Source of the DNA: Candidatus Electrothrix gigas
GTDB taxonomy: Bacteria; Desulfobacterota; Desulfobulbia; Desulfobulbales; Desulfobulbaceae
DNA: 64,000 bases
NCBI GenBank assembly: GCA_022766165.1
Contig: QYLO01000005.1
Span: forward strand, 1-64,000
Reading direction: 5' to 3'
Below, one piece after another: positions 26,348 through 35,063 of this stretch. Each line of letters starts with the position of its first letter. The stretch's first letter is position 1. The position numbers and the translations under genes were made by a program. The notes beneath the pieces are model-generated. The model was not told the DNA's origin. It saw nothing but the letters and a program-made list of their open reading frames with translations, and did no database searches.

Positions 26348-29300
26348 TTATTGACATTCCTTTTCGTTGATACCGGTGGCAAAGCGGTATTCTAGCTCTT
26401 GCACAACTTTCTCCATCCGCATGCCCCGTGACCCTTTGAGCAACAACCAGTCATCTTGCCCTATCCCAGACTGAATCATCTCACTGTACAGCCAGTCTGC
26501 CATACAGTGGGTATCGACAAATATATGCACCTGTTCTTTCTGCATTCCTGCCCGATATGCACCCTCAGCCATCTGGTTTGAAAAGTTGCCCACCACAGCC
26601 AGATGATCATACTCTAACTCTGCTACCTGCTGCCCAACCTCGACATGCGCAGCCTCGGCCTCTGCACCCAACTCCAGCATATCGCCGAGCAGGGCAATAC
26701 GTTGGCAATCCTGACCAAAGTTGCTCACAGTACGCAGAGCCGCTGCCATAGAGGCAGGGTTGGCATTATAGCAGTCGTTGAGAACCCGCACCCCGCCGGG
26801 AAGGGTCATCATCTGCATCCGCTTGTCCGTACTCTGAAAATCGCTTAGGGTAGCAACAATGGTTTCTGGAGCAACACCACCAGCATAGGCCATTGCTGCC
26901 GCAGCCAGACAGTTACTGATGTTATGTATTCCTGGTGCCGGAATATTCATACGTTCCTGCCAATCTCCAATATGGAGGGTAAAGCGCATTCCCCTTGCAC
27001 CGCCGTCAAGGATACGGGTTGCCCGCACAACAGGGTTATAGCGGCGACCAGTAGTTGTGCAGGAAAAGCCGATAATCTTTTCAGAGCTTTTGGGCAGGCG
27101 GCGTACCAGAGGATCATCATAGTTGACCACTGCCACGGTGTCAGAGCGCATTCCCGCAAAGAGTTCACCTTTGGCCTTGGCAACACCTGCAACACTGCCC
27201 AATCCTTCAAGATGAGCAGCCTGGACATTGGTAATGCAGGCAATATCTGGATCAGCTATTGCTGTGAGCTGTGCAATTTCACCAAATTGATTCATCCCCA
27301 TTTCCATGATTGCGACCTTATGCCCGGCCTCAAGGGGAAGCAGTGACAGGGGCAACCCAATCAGGTTGTTAAAATTTCCTCTGGTTTTGAGTACAGGGTT
27401 CGTGCTTTCCTCAGTAGAACTCGCTCGTGGCGCAAGCTCCTTAGCAAGTTGCTGAAAATGGCGACTGAAAATCGCTGCGGTCATCTCCTTGACTGTGGTT
27501 TTGCCGCAACTTCCAGTTATGGCGATAAGGGGCAGTTCTCGACCAAGCAGACTCCGGCGATAGGCTGCAAGCTGGCCCAAGGCTGTTAATGTATCTGGAA
27601 CCTGCAAGATAACAACATGCTCAGGCAGAGTATCCAGCTTTATTTTGCGCTGCACAATAACCACTGCGGCTCCAGCTTGAGCTGCTGTACCTAAATAATC
27701 ATGACCGTCAAACTGCTCTCCGGCCAAGGCAACAAAAATATCTCCTTGGCAAAGGGTTCGGGTATCTGTAGAAACTTGGCCCAAGAGACCTGTCAACTTG
27801 CCTTTATGCAGGAGCTTGAAGCCCTTAAGATCCTTGAACGCCCTGAGGAGATGGGGAACAGTCCAGCATAACAGCCCGTTACCTGCCTCCACCCGGTCAT
27901 CAAAGAAAAACCGTTTGTTGCCAACGAGCTGATAATCTTCATGCCCTTTGCCAGCCAGCAGAACAATATCACCAGGTACGGCCAACACACAGGCTGTCTG
28001 CACAGCATCCCTTCTCTTTTCAAGACAAAGAAAACCGGGAAAATCACCGTTCCGAATAGCTTGATCACTGATCAGCTCGTCCACTGTTCGTTCAACTGCG
28101 CCAACCGAACGAAGTCCTTGGGCAACCTCCTGAATAATTGCTGCGGGATCTTCAGAGCGGGAATTATCTGAGGTCAGGATAGAAATATCTGCAAACTGGG
28201 CACTGACTGCCCCCATCAAAGGACGTTTGCCCTGATCACGATCACCGCCGCAACCAAACACACAGATCAACTGGCCTGTTGCCAATGCTCGCAAGGTCTT
28301 GAGAACGTTTTTAAGGGCATCTGGGGTATGGGCATAATCAACCAACACACAGGGCTGTTTATCTTGACGCAGGCCGGACAGGAAGACTCGTTCCAAACGA
28401 CCTGGTACTTGCGTTACTTTTTCAAGACCAGAGAAAATCTGCTGCGCCTTTATATTCAACGCCTGACCCACACCAACAGCAGCTAACATATTCAGCACAT
28501 TGAACTCTCCTGTTAGCTGAGATTTCAAGATACCCAAGGTACCCTGTTGTCCAGCCAAAGAAAGTTCGCAGGAAAAGCCGTTGATATCCTGACGAAGCTT
28601 ATCAGCACTGATCAGCGCCTTGGCAGAAAAACCGCAGTCAATTAGCCCCGTACTGCCTTGTTGTTCAGCAAGCTCCTTGTAAAGCCGCTTGCCCCAGTTT
28701 TCTTCGCCTCTGTCACCAGACTCTGTAACCACCACGGCCTGTCCACTCTTCTTGAGATAGCAGGTAAAGAGCAACTTTTTTGCAGCAAAATACCTCTCCA
28801 TAGTACCATGAAAATCAAGATGATCTCGGCTCAGATTGGTAAACACTGCAACGTCAAAAAAAAGACCAGCCAACCGTCTTTGCTCCAAGGCATGAGAAGA
28901 GGTTTCTATAATGACATGGGTCACGCCCTGCGCAACCATCTGCCCAAGAAGCCGTTGGATCTGCACCGGCCCAGGCGTGGTCAGAGGGGCTGGCTCAACA
29001 ATCACCTTGCCAGAGTGTTCCTGATAACGATAATTCACTGTCCCAATGACTCCAACCTGATATTCTGCACTGGTAAGCATCTGTTCAAGCATCCAGGAAA
29101 CCGTGGTCTTACCGTTGGTGCCGGTCAGGCCAATTAACGCCAGAGAACGAGCTGGAAAGTTATAAAAAGCTGCTGCAAGCCAACCCAATGCCTCTGAGGA
29201 GTTGTTCACCCTGATCACGGTGACTCCTGAGAGGGGGCCAGGGTCATGCTCAACAACTAGGCAGCAACTTCCCTGCGCCACTGCCTGAGAGATAAAATCA

Positions 29301-29494
29301 TGGCCGTCAACCAAGGTTCCCTTGAGAGCAACAAACAGACTTCCTGACCTCGCCTCTCTTGAATCATCTGTTATTGTTGAACATTTTTCAGTAGCCTCAT
29401 TATAAAGAACCTCCGCAGCCAGTTGAGCTGGGAGGCAAGGCAATAACTCATCAAGACCTTTTGCAACGGGCCTTGTTTTTTTATTTTCTTTCAA
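26348..29494 (-). CDS. murE-murF: MurE-MurF fusion ligase
   Basis: One 1048-residue frame carries two Mur ligases in pathway order. Residues about 1-535 are MurE (adds the third amino acid), with ATP loop [16 protein letters not shown] and [16 protein letters not shown]. Residues about 545-1048 are MurF (adds D-Ala-D-Ala), with ATP loop [14 protein letters not shown] and [17 protein letters not shown]. In MurE the amino-acid-selecting motif reads DNSRSEDP; the meso-diaminopimelate form is normally DNPR, so Ser replaces Pro. The Arg that binds the second carboxylate is kept, so meso-DAP remains most likely. The start is taken as TTG at 29494, overlapping the end of the ftsI-like gene by 14 bases. 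Confidence 0.93.
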   Translation of the reverse strand: MKENKKTRPVAKGLDELLPCLPAQLAAEVLYNEATEKCSTITDDSREARSGSLFVALKGTLVDGHDFISQAVAQGSCCLVVEHDPGPLSGVTVIRVNNSSEALGWLAAAFYNFPARSLALIGLTGTNGKTTVSWMLEQMLTSAEYQVGVIGTVNYRYQEHSGKVIVEPAPLTTPGPVQIQRLLGQMVAQGVTHVIIETSSHALEQRRLAGLFFDVAVFTNLSRDHLDFHGTMERYFAAKKLLFTCYLKKSGQAVVVTESGDRGEENWGKRLYKELAEQQGSTGLIDCGFSAKALISADKLRQDINGFSCELSLAGQQGTLGILKSQLTGEFNVLNMLAAVGVGQALNIKAQQIFSGLEKVTQVPGRLERVFLSGLRQDKQPCVLVDYAHTPDALKNVLKTLRALATGQLICVFGCGGDRDQGKRPLMGAVSAQFADISILTSDNSRSEDPAAIIQEVAQGLRSVGAVERTVDELISDQAIRNGDFPGFLCLEKRRDAVQTACVLAVPGDIVLLAGKGHEDYQLVGNKRFFFDDRVEAGNGLLCWTVPHLLRAFKDLKGFKLLHKGKLTGLLGQVSTDTRTLCQGDIFVALAGEQFDGHDYLGTAAQAGAAVVIVQRKIKLDTLPEHVVILQVPDTLTALGQLAAYRRSLLGRELPLIAITGSCGKTTVKEMTAAIFSRHFQQLAKELAPRASSTEESTNPVLKTRGNFNNLIGLPLSLLPLEAGHKVAIMEMGMNQFGEIAQLTAIADPDIACITNVQAAHLEGLGSVAGVAKAKGELFAGMRSDTVAVVNYDDPLVRRLPKSSEKIIGFSCTTTGRRYNPVVRATRILDGGARGMRFTLHIGDWQERMNIPAPGIHNISNCLAAAAMAYAGGVAPETIVATLSDFQSTDKRMQMMTLPGGVRVLNDCYNANPASMAAALRTVSNFGQDCQRIALLGDMLELGAEAEAAHVEVGQQVAELEYDHLAVVGNFSNQMAEGAYRAGMQKEQVHIFVDTHCMADWLYSEMIQSGIGQDDWLLLKGSRGMRMEKVVQELEYRFATGINEKECQ

Positions 29495-31493
29495 GTATTA
29501 GCTCACAATTTTCTGTTTCATTCAGTAGTTCACCAGCAGCTGGTTTCTGCTCGACAATACGACCGCTTCCTTGGATACGTACCTTGATATTATAACTGTT
29601 TATTTGCTGCAATCCTTTTCGCAAGCTCAGGCCAATTAAGGACGGCATGATAGGTTCTGTATGCACAAGACTTTTCTTCACCTCAGTAGAACTCAATTTT
29701 TTGCTTAAAAAATACCGTCGGAGGTTGGCAGCATTTTTTTCCGGGATGGGTTTTGTAAAGCTTTTTGTAAAGTCTTGCACTGTCCCAGCGTGTTGCAGCA
29801 AAAGGGGGAGTAGATTTCGTCCCACACCGAGAAGTCCGCCTACATTTCGATGTTCTACCTCTGGAGGATAGGGATCCAGCGTACCGTAATCAACCGTAAG
29901 AAGCAACAAAACTTCTGGTTGTTCTTGAGGAACAGCGGTTAAAAGCACCTCTTGAATATGATGAACACTCAGTCCGTTTTGTTGAGAAGTTGTTGAGACG
30001 CTATGGGCAAATAAAAAGCCCTCGTCCTGAGAAAAAGAAGAATCCTTGAGCAACTCCCGCCGTAACCAAATACCCTGAACAGGGGGAAGCATCCGTTTTC
30101 GTGGAAAGGCGTTATTGTCATGAAGAAAAAAACGTTTTTCATGGTGATCATACACTCCATGTAACAGCCACGGCATGACTCGATACCCACTGTTCAACAG
30201 GGTAGCCACCCCGTAGATCATCTGCATAGGGCCGAGCATTTCAGATGAACCAAATACATCTTCAAGCGTATGAGTACCATCGGTACCAGGAGTAAAAAAT
30301 TTTTCGTCCTGACTTGACGAAACTGGAAGAAAATCTGGTACAGGTTGCCGGAACCCAAGTTTCAGCCAATAGTCGTGTAACAGTCGCCTTGGCAGGCCAT
30401 AATCTGGGGTACTTACTGTGACTGGCAATACGGGCTTCATACTGTTTTCAAGCAGAGCAGTAGCCTGCACCAACAAAGGTCGCAGTAAATCCTGATGATA
30501 GCGAGGTGCAAATAAGGCATCATGCCCACTTTGTTCGTCTGTTTGCCAAAAATAGTTGGGATCAAAGCCAGGCTGACTCACCATAGCCACAATTTGCCCT
30601 GTATCAGGTTTGATGGCAATGGCACTCCCACTGCTTGCGCCTTTTCGTTGCCGATACTCATCCAGAGCCACATCAAGCTGTCTCTGCAAGCTCATATCAA
30701 CAGTCAGGACAATGTCAGATACTGTTTTTCCTAAGATATCATATCCAGAAAAATCAACAGCCGGAATATTAACCTGCCTGAATTCACCAGGTTCTACAAC
30801 AACATCATACAGAGCTTCAACTCCACTTAACCCGGTATGACCGCTCACAAAACCAAGAATCTGACCAGCAACGGCATGATCTGGGTAATAACGAACATCT
30901 CTCGGCCTACAGTAGACACCTGAGAGGTGCAGTTGTTCTAACTCTTCAACCTGCCGTATTTCAAGATCATTAGCCAGTTCAACATGGTCTTCGGCATATT
31001 GTAAGCGTTGCAGAATATGCTCTTTATCCATATTAAGGATCAAGGCCAATTGCTTTGCGGCCGCATGCCTATTTGCCAACTCAGTAGGCTGAACAAAAAG
31101 AGAAAAAAGCCGGTAGGAAACCGCCATCTCTTCCATATTTCTGTCATAAATTGTTCCGCGTAGGATTGGACCTTCTTCTTGTTCAGAAGAGCTCTCGCTC
31201 TCTAATCCTGCCTGACTATCACCTTGAGCATGATGCTTCAACGATCGATTCTGTAAGCTACTGAGAGGCAGTTTAATCAATTTTCCTATATCCTGTAATG
31301 AAAAAGGAAGAAAAAAAATCACCCCAAGTAATGTAATACCCAGCAACACTAGCAGCAGAAGAAACGTTCGTCCTGTTCTTTTTTTTTGTAAAGGACGCCC
31401 AGGAAGCCTATACGTATAGCCGCTTTTTTTCGCTACGGAATCCCTTTTTTTATTAAAAAGGAGGAGAAATAAGTGTTTGAGTTGTTCCATCAT
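29481..31493 (-). CDS. ftsI: FtsI-like class B penicillin-binding protein lacking active-site motifs
   Basis: About 670 residues. There is a basic cytosolic start, one membrane span (FLLLLVLLGITLLGVIFF), and a PBP dimerisation domain (GPILRGTIYDRN, YYPDHAVAGQILGFVSGHTG, SGVEALYD). A transpeptidase-like domain follows (IAIKPDTGQIVAMVSQPGFD), then a C-terminal PASTA domain (MPSLIGLSLRKGLQQIN). Where the nucleophile motif SxxK should follow the PGFDPN region, the sequence is LLRPLLVQATALLENS. The SxN position appears as STP, and the KTGT position as HSVSTT. All three catalytic motifs are therefore absent although the frame is open. It lies between ftsL and murE-murF as ftsI should. It may act as a structural divisome protein. 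The start is uncertain (31493, 31490 or 31511). Confidence 0.85.
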   Translation of the reverse strand: MMEQLKHLFLLLFNKKRDSVAKKSGYTYRLPGRPLQKKRTGRTFLLLLVLLGITLLGVIFFLPFSLQDIGKLIKLPLSSLQNRSLKHHAQGDSQAGLESESSSEQEEGPILRGTIYDRNMEEMAVSYRLFSLFVQPTELANRHAAAKQLALILNMDKEHILQRLQYAEDHVELANDLEIRQVEELEQLHLSGVYCRPRDVRYYPDHAVAGQILGFVSGHTGLSGVEALYDVVVEPGEFRQVNIPAVDFSGYDILGKTVSDIVLTVDMSLQRQLDVALDEYRQRKGASSGSAIAIKPDTGQIVAMVSQPGFDPNYFWQTDEQSGHDALFAPRYHQDLLRPLLVQATALLENSMKPVLPVTVSTPDYGLPRRLLHDYWLKLGFRQPVPDFLPVSSSQDEKFFTPGTDGTHTLEDVFGSSEMLGPMQMIYGVATLLNSGYRVMPWLLHGVYDHHEKRFFLHDNNAFPRKRMLPPVQGIWLRRELLKDSSFSQDEGFLFAHSVSTTSQQNGLSVHHIQEVLLTAVPQEQPEVLLLLTVDYGTLDPYPPEVEHRNVGGLLGVGRNLLPLLLQHAGTVQDFTKSFTKPIPEKNAANLRRYFLSKKLSSTEVKKSLVHTEPIMPSLIGLSLRKGLQQINSYNIKVRIQGSGRIVEQKPAAGELLNETENCELILERK

Positions 31494-31624
31494 GAATATC
31501 GGCAACAACATCGGCAACAACAGAAGAGCTGCTCTTTCAATGGAACTCCTGATAAAACCCCTGATAAAACTCCTGCTGGAATTTTTGCAACCGCCCTTTC
31601 CTTTCCATCACCAGAACCGATGCT

Positions 31625-31668
31625 CTTAATACAGCTCAATACAGATCTCAATACAGAACTCAATACAG
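31625..31668. repeat. Short tandem repeat at the ftsL-ftsI junction
   Basis: Four copies of a C(T/C)(C/T)AATACAG-type decamer occur at 31625, 31635, 31647 and 31659. The last copy covers the ftsL stop codon. A second small repeat (CTGATAAAAC twice) lies at about 31550-31571. It suggests replication slippage in the spacer between the two genes. Confidence 0.6.
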
Positions 31669-32028
31669 GTAATACTCCTGTTCCTTTTCGGGAAGGTGGA
31701 GGTCTAATTGCATCGCAGCTAAAGCGACTAAGCGAGGCTTGGCAAGCAATTTATCCCTTTTTGCTTTCAAAATAGCCTGTTCCTGACGCAGGCTTTCATG
31801 AACAAGCTGTTGCTGCATAAATGTTCCCTTTTCCCGGCTGATATTCCAAGAAAAAAATATGCTCACAAAAAAGAAAACCAAAAAAATAGTGCCCAGCGTA
31901 TATGCTGATAACTGAACAAAATCTTCTGAAAAACTGTCTCCCTGTCTCAAAACTTTCACCTGCCTCCGCAGGCTGGTAGAGAGAGTAGGTGATCGTATTG
32001 AATGTACTGAATGTATAGTATGATTCAT
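31660..32028 (-). CDS. ftsL: FtsL-like cell division protein
   Basis: A 122-residue bitopic membrane protein. It has a cytosolic N-terminus of about 40 residues, one span (LGTIFLVFFFVSIFFSWNI) and a short periplasmic coiled coil (QQQLVHESLRQEQAILKAKRDKLLAK). It ends with the LVALAAMQLDLHLPEKEQ-type tail of FtsL. It works with FtsB and FtsQ to activate septal wall synthesis. The ATG has GAGGAAC at good spacing. Its position between rsmH and the ftsI-like gene is canonical, and the identification rests on this as well as on topology. Confidence 0.8.
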   Translation of the reverse strand: MNHTIHSVHSIRSPTLSTSLRRQVKVLRQGDSFSEDFVQLSAYTLGTIFLVFFFVSIFFSWNISREKGTFMQQQLVHESLRQEQAILKAKRDKLLAKPRLVALAAMQLDLHLPEKEQEYYLY

Positions 32029-32070
32029 ATCAGTTCCTCTCTTTTTGATGCCTGATTCTCCATTGTGCCG

Positions 32071-32985
32071 TTACACTCTCTCTGCAACCCGCAATTTGGC
32101 ACTGCGAGCCCGCACATTTTTCCTTACTTCATCCGCTGTGGGCAGCACGGGTTTGCTGGTCAACACCTTGTAATGCGGTGTCTTGGCAAAGGCCTGTTTA
32201 ACAATACGATCTTCCAGCGAGTGAAATGTAATAATACATAGACGTGCTCCCGGTTTGAGTAACCTTGGTGCATCTGTCAGTAAACGGGTTAAATTGTCCA
32301 ACTCTCTATTGACTGCTATCCGCAGGCCCTGAAAAATTCTGGTGGCAACATGAATTTTTTTAGGATGATATTTTCTTGGAATAGCCTGGGCAATAAGCTC
32401 TGCAAGCTGCCGAGTGGTTGTTAATGGCTGCTGGACTCGGGCCTCCACAATAAAGCGAGCCACCCTTCGAGCCTGCCGTTCTTCTCCGTAATAAAAAAAA
32501 ATATCGGCAAGTTCCTCTTGAGAAAGTCTGTTGACCAACTGTTGAGCTGTTACCTCTTGTCTGGTATCCATCCGCATGTCCAGTGGAGCATCTTTTTGAA
32601 AACTAAATCCTCGTTCAGGACAATCAAGCTGAAGTGAGGAGACTCCAAGATCTACCAGAATCCCATCGACCTGTCCTTGCCCATACCGATCCAACTGTTC
32701 AGCCATGTCCGCATAGGAGGCCCGCAACAACTGAAAGCGATCTCCAAAATCTGCTAAACGTTTCTCGGCAAATCTGGCAGCTTGGCCATCCCAATCAAAC
32801 CCCAACACTGTACCTGCTGGCGCTGACTGCTCAAGAATCCTCTCTGTATGACCGGCCAGCCCTAAGGTGCCGTCCACATAACATCCAGGGGAACAGGGCC
32901 TGAGCCAATCCATAACCTCCTGAAGCAAAACTGGGACATGCAATTCCCTTGCCTTTTTTTCTACAAAAACAGTTTGTGATGTCAT
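32071..32985 (-). CDS. rsmH: 16S rRNA (cytosine1402-N4)-methyltransferase
   Basis: SAM-dependent enzyme that methylates C1402 of 16S rRNA. The 304-residue product (ATG at 32985; a GTG directly before it is also in frame) has HVPVLLQEVMDWL, the SAM site YVDGTLGLAGHTERIL and the family signature DGILVDLGVSSLQLDCPERG. It also has PLDMRMDTRQ, and ITFHSLEDRIVKQAF toward the end. It is the first gene of the dcw cluster here; the usual mraZ upstream is missing. Confidence 0.95.
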   Translation of the reverse strand: MTSQTVFVEKKARELHVPVLLQEVMDWLRPCSPGCYVDGTLGLAGHTERILEQSAPAGTVLGFDWDGQAARFAEKRLADFGDRFQLLRASYADMAEQLDRYGQGQVDGILVDLGVSSLQLDCPERGFSFQKDAPLDMRMDTRQEVTAQQLVNRLSQEELADIFFYYGEERQARRVARFIVEARVQQPLTTTRQLAELIAQAIPRKYHPKKIHVATRIFQGLRIAVNRELDNLTRLLTDAPRLLKPGARLCIITFHSLEDRIVKQAFAKTPHYKVLTSKPVLPTADEVRKNVRARSAKLRVAERV

Positions 32986-33546
32986 CACAAAATATCCCGT
33001 AAAAAAAACTCATCACACAAGATGATACAGTCTTTCCGGGTGGAGCAAACCTCATGCTGCCAGGTACTGTTATCCCAAATTTTAAAACGATTCAGCATGT
33101 TATTCACTATACAATTTAACATATTTTAACATATTATGTAATAATATATTGTTTCAAAGCAATCGGTTGTTCAATGTTCAATAATCGTTCATCCTAGGCG
33201 TTGAGCCTCTTTCCAATGTTTCACCATCTTTTCTTGTTTTATCCTACCGAACACCTTCCGTCAAGAAAAATAAGGTAGAATATCAAAGGGTTCGTGTTGG
33301 CAAAAACAAGATAAAAAACAGATAACCCAGCAAATAACGTCTATCCCGTCTCTCTAGGGAGAGAAATTATATCAACGATTATACCCTCAATCCTTATTCC
33401 TTTGTTGCATAATCTCCTTCAGTTTTGTACATTCCTCAAGTTTATTCTTGATCGTTGGTATTATTGTATTCCATCTTATCCCGCTGGACCAGGATGGGAG
33501 TATATTAACAAACTAACAAACAAACTCATATCACTACACAGCCAGC
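32986..33546. other. Divergent intergenic region between rsmH and trpC, no gene seen
   Basis: This 561-base stretch separates the two opposite transcription units and should hold both promoters. It is AT-rich, most strongly at 33100-33160 (TTTAACATATTTTAAC and similar). I find no reading frame for mraZ on the minus strand and no strong -35/-10 pair on either strand. No MraZ-type repeated operator boxes were seen by eye. Confidence 0.4.
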
Positions 33547-34317
33547 ATGATCCTTGACACCATTATAGCAAGAAAAAAAGAAGAGGTAGCTGCCCTGAAA
33601 CAACGGGGAATCCACCCTCCAGCAGTTGAAGCACCAGTTGAGCCGCCCCGAGGATTTATGCAGGCTCTTGTTGCTGCACCGGGTGTTGCCATTATTGCAG
33701 AGGCAAAAAAGGCATCGCCTTCTCAAGGTGTCATTCAACCTCATTTTGATCCCCAAAAAATTGCCCTCAACTATAAGCAAGGCGGGGCGCAGGCCATGTC
33801 TGTACTCACGGATCAGGACTTTTTTCAAGGTTCTCTTCACTATATTTCTCTTATCAGAAACACCGTAGATCTCCCTGTGTTACGAAAAGACTTTATCATT
33901 GATCCTCTACAAATAGAGGAAGCTGCTACCTTTGGAGCTGATGCCATTCTGCTCATCGCAGCTATTTTATCCATTGAGCAACTGAGAGAATTTCGTTTAC
34001 AGGCTGAAGAGACGGGTATGGATGTTCTGGTTGAAGTACATAATGAGGCAGAACTGGAAAAGGCCCTTGCAGCAGAGAGCAAACTGATTGGCATTAATAA
34101 TCGTAATTTAAATGACTTTAGCGTGGATCTACAAACTACTTTTCGACTGCAACAAGAAATTCCTCAAGAAATTCCCATTGTCAGTGAATCAGGTATCTCC
34201 AGCCGTGACGAAATGCTTTGTTTACAGAAAGCAGGTATCACAGCAGCCCTTATTGGAGAAAGCCTGATGCGAAGCACCACACAAGGAGAGACGCTCCGCC
34301 ATTTTCTTTCAATATAA
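33547..34317 (+). CDS. trpC: Indole-3-glycerol phosphate synthase
   Basis: TIM-barrel enzyme of tryptophan synthesis that converts CdRP to indole-3-glycerol phosphate. The 256-residue product shows IIAEAKKASPSQGVI (catalytic Glu/Lys region), VLTDQDFFQGS, VLRKDFIIDP, GADAILLIAAIL, GINNRNLNDF and VSESGIS near the end, all family signatures. trpF follows 21 bases later. No other trp genes are in the window, so the rest of the pathway must be elsewhere. Confidence 0.95.
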   Translation: MILDTIIARKKEEVAALKQRGIHPPAVEAPVEPPRGFMQALVAAPGVAIIAEAKKASPSQGVIQPHFDPQKIALNYKQGGAQAMSVLTDQDFFQGSLHYISLIRNTVDLPVLRKDFIIDPLQIEEAATFGADAILLIAAILSIEQLREFRLQAEETGMDVLVEVHNEAELEKALAAESKLIGINNRNLNDFSVDLQTTFRLQQEIPQEIPIVSESGISSRDEMLCLQKAGITAALIGESLMRSTTQGETLRHFLSI

Positions 34318-34338
34318 TCTCCCTCCCTCTTTCATGTT

Positions 34339-35022
34339 ATGAAAAAAAAGAGAATTCGTATCAAGATGTGCGGCACGACCAACGCAGAAAATGCCCTCGC
34401 AGCAGTGGAGGCTGGGGTAGATGCCTTGGGATTTATTTTTTATACAAAAAGTCCACGTGCTGTTGATCCGAATGTGGCCAAAGTCATTATTGAACAGCTC
34501 CCTCCCTTTGTCAACACTGTTGGGGTCTTTGTTGATCGCAAGAGAGAGGAAGTTGAAGAGATCATCCGTTTCTGCAACCTCGGTTATGCGCAACTGCATG
34601 GTCAGGAATCACCAAAATACTGTGAACGTCTTGCCCGTTTTACTGCCCCCTGTCAGATAATTAAGGCCCTGCGAGTGGGTAAAAAATTACAGGCAAAGGA
34701 TATCAGAGCCTATAAGGCCTATACTAAGCATGTAAAAGGCTTTCTCTTAGATACCTACCAACAAGGGATACAGGGTGGCACTGGTCACTGTTTTGACTGG
34801 TCCTTGATTCAGGACTTGAAACTCCAACGGGATATTATTCTGGCTGGTGGCCTTGATGTTGAAAATGTCCACAAAGCACTTGATGCTGTTAAACCCTCTG
34901 TTTATGCCTTAGATGTCAATTCAGGAGTAGAGACAACTCCAGGGCAAAAAGATCATAACCTGATCAAAGAGTTTATTCAGCAGGTACGCACTTGGGAACA
35001 GAGTCAGAGGGAACAGGGCTAA
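34339..35022 (+). CDS. trpF: Phosphoribosylanthranilate isomerase
   Basis: TIM-barrel isomerase acting just before TrpC. The 227-residue product has the start signature IKMCGTTNAENALAAVEAG with the catalytic Cys, GVFVDR with the catalytic Asp, AQLHGQESP, FLLDTYQQGIQGGTGHCFDW, LAGGLDVENV and ALDVNSGVETTPGQKD. It is slightly longer than usual because of a short C-terminal tail. It is co-transcribed with trpC. Confidence 0.95.
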   Translation: MKKKRIRIKMCGTTNAENALAAVEAGVDALGFIFYTKSPRAVDPNVAKVIIEQLPPFVNTVGVFVDRKREEVEEIIRFCNLGYAQLHGQESPKYCERLARFTAPCQIIKALRVGKKLQAKDIRAYKAYTKHVKGFLLDTYQQGIQGGTGHCFDWSLIQDLKLQRDIILAGGLDVENVHKALDAVKPSVYALDVNSGVETTPGQKDHNLIKEFIQQVRTWEQSQREQG

Positions 35023-35063
35023 AATAAAATCCGTAAAACAAATATTTATCATATCATGCTGAC

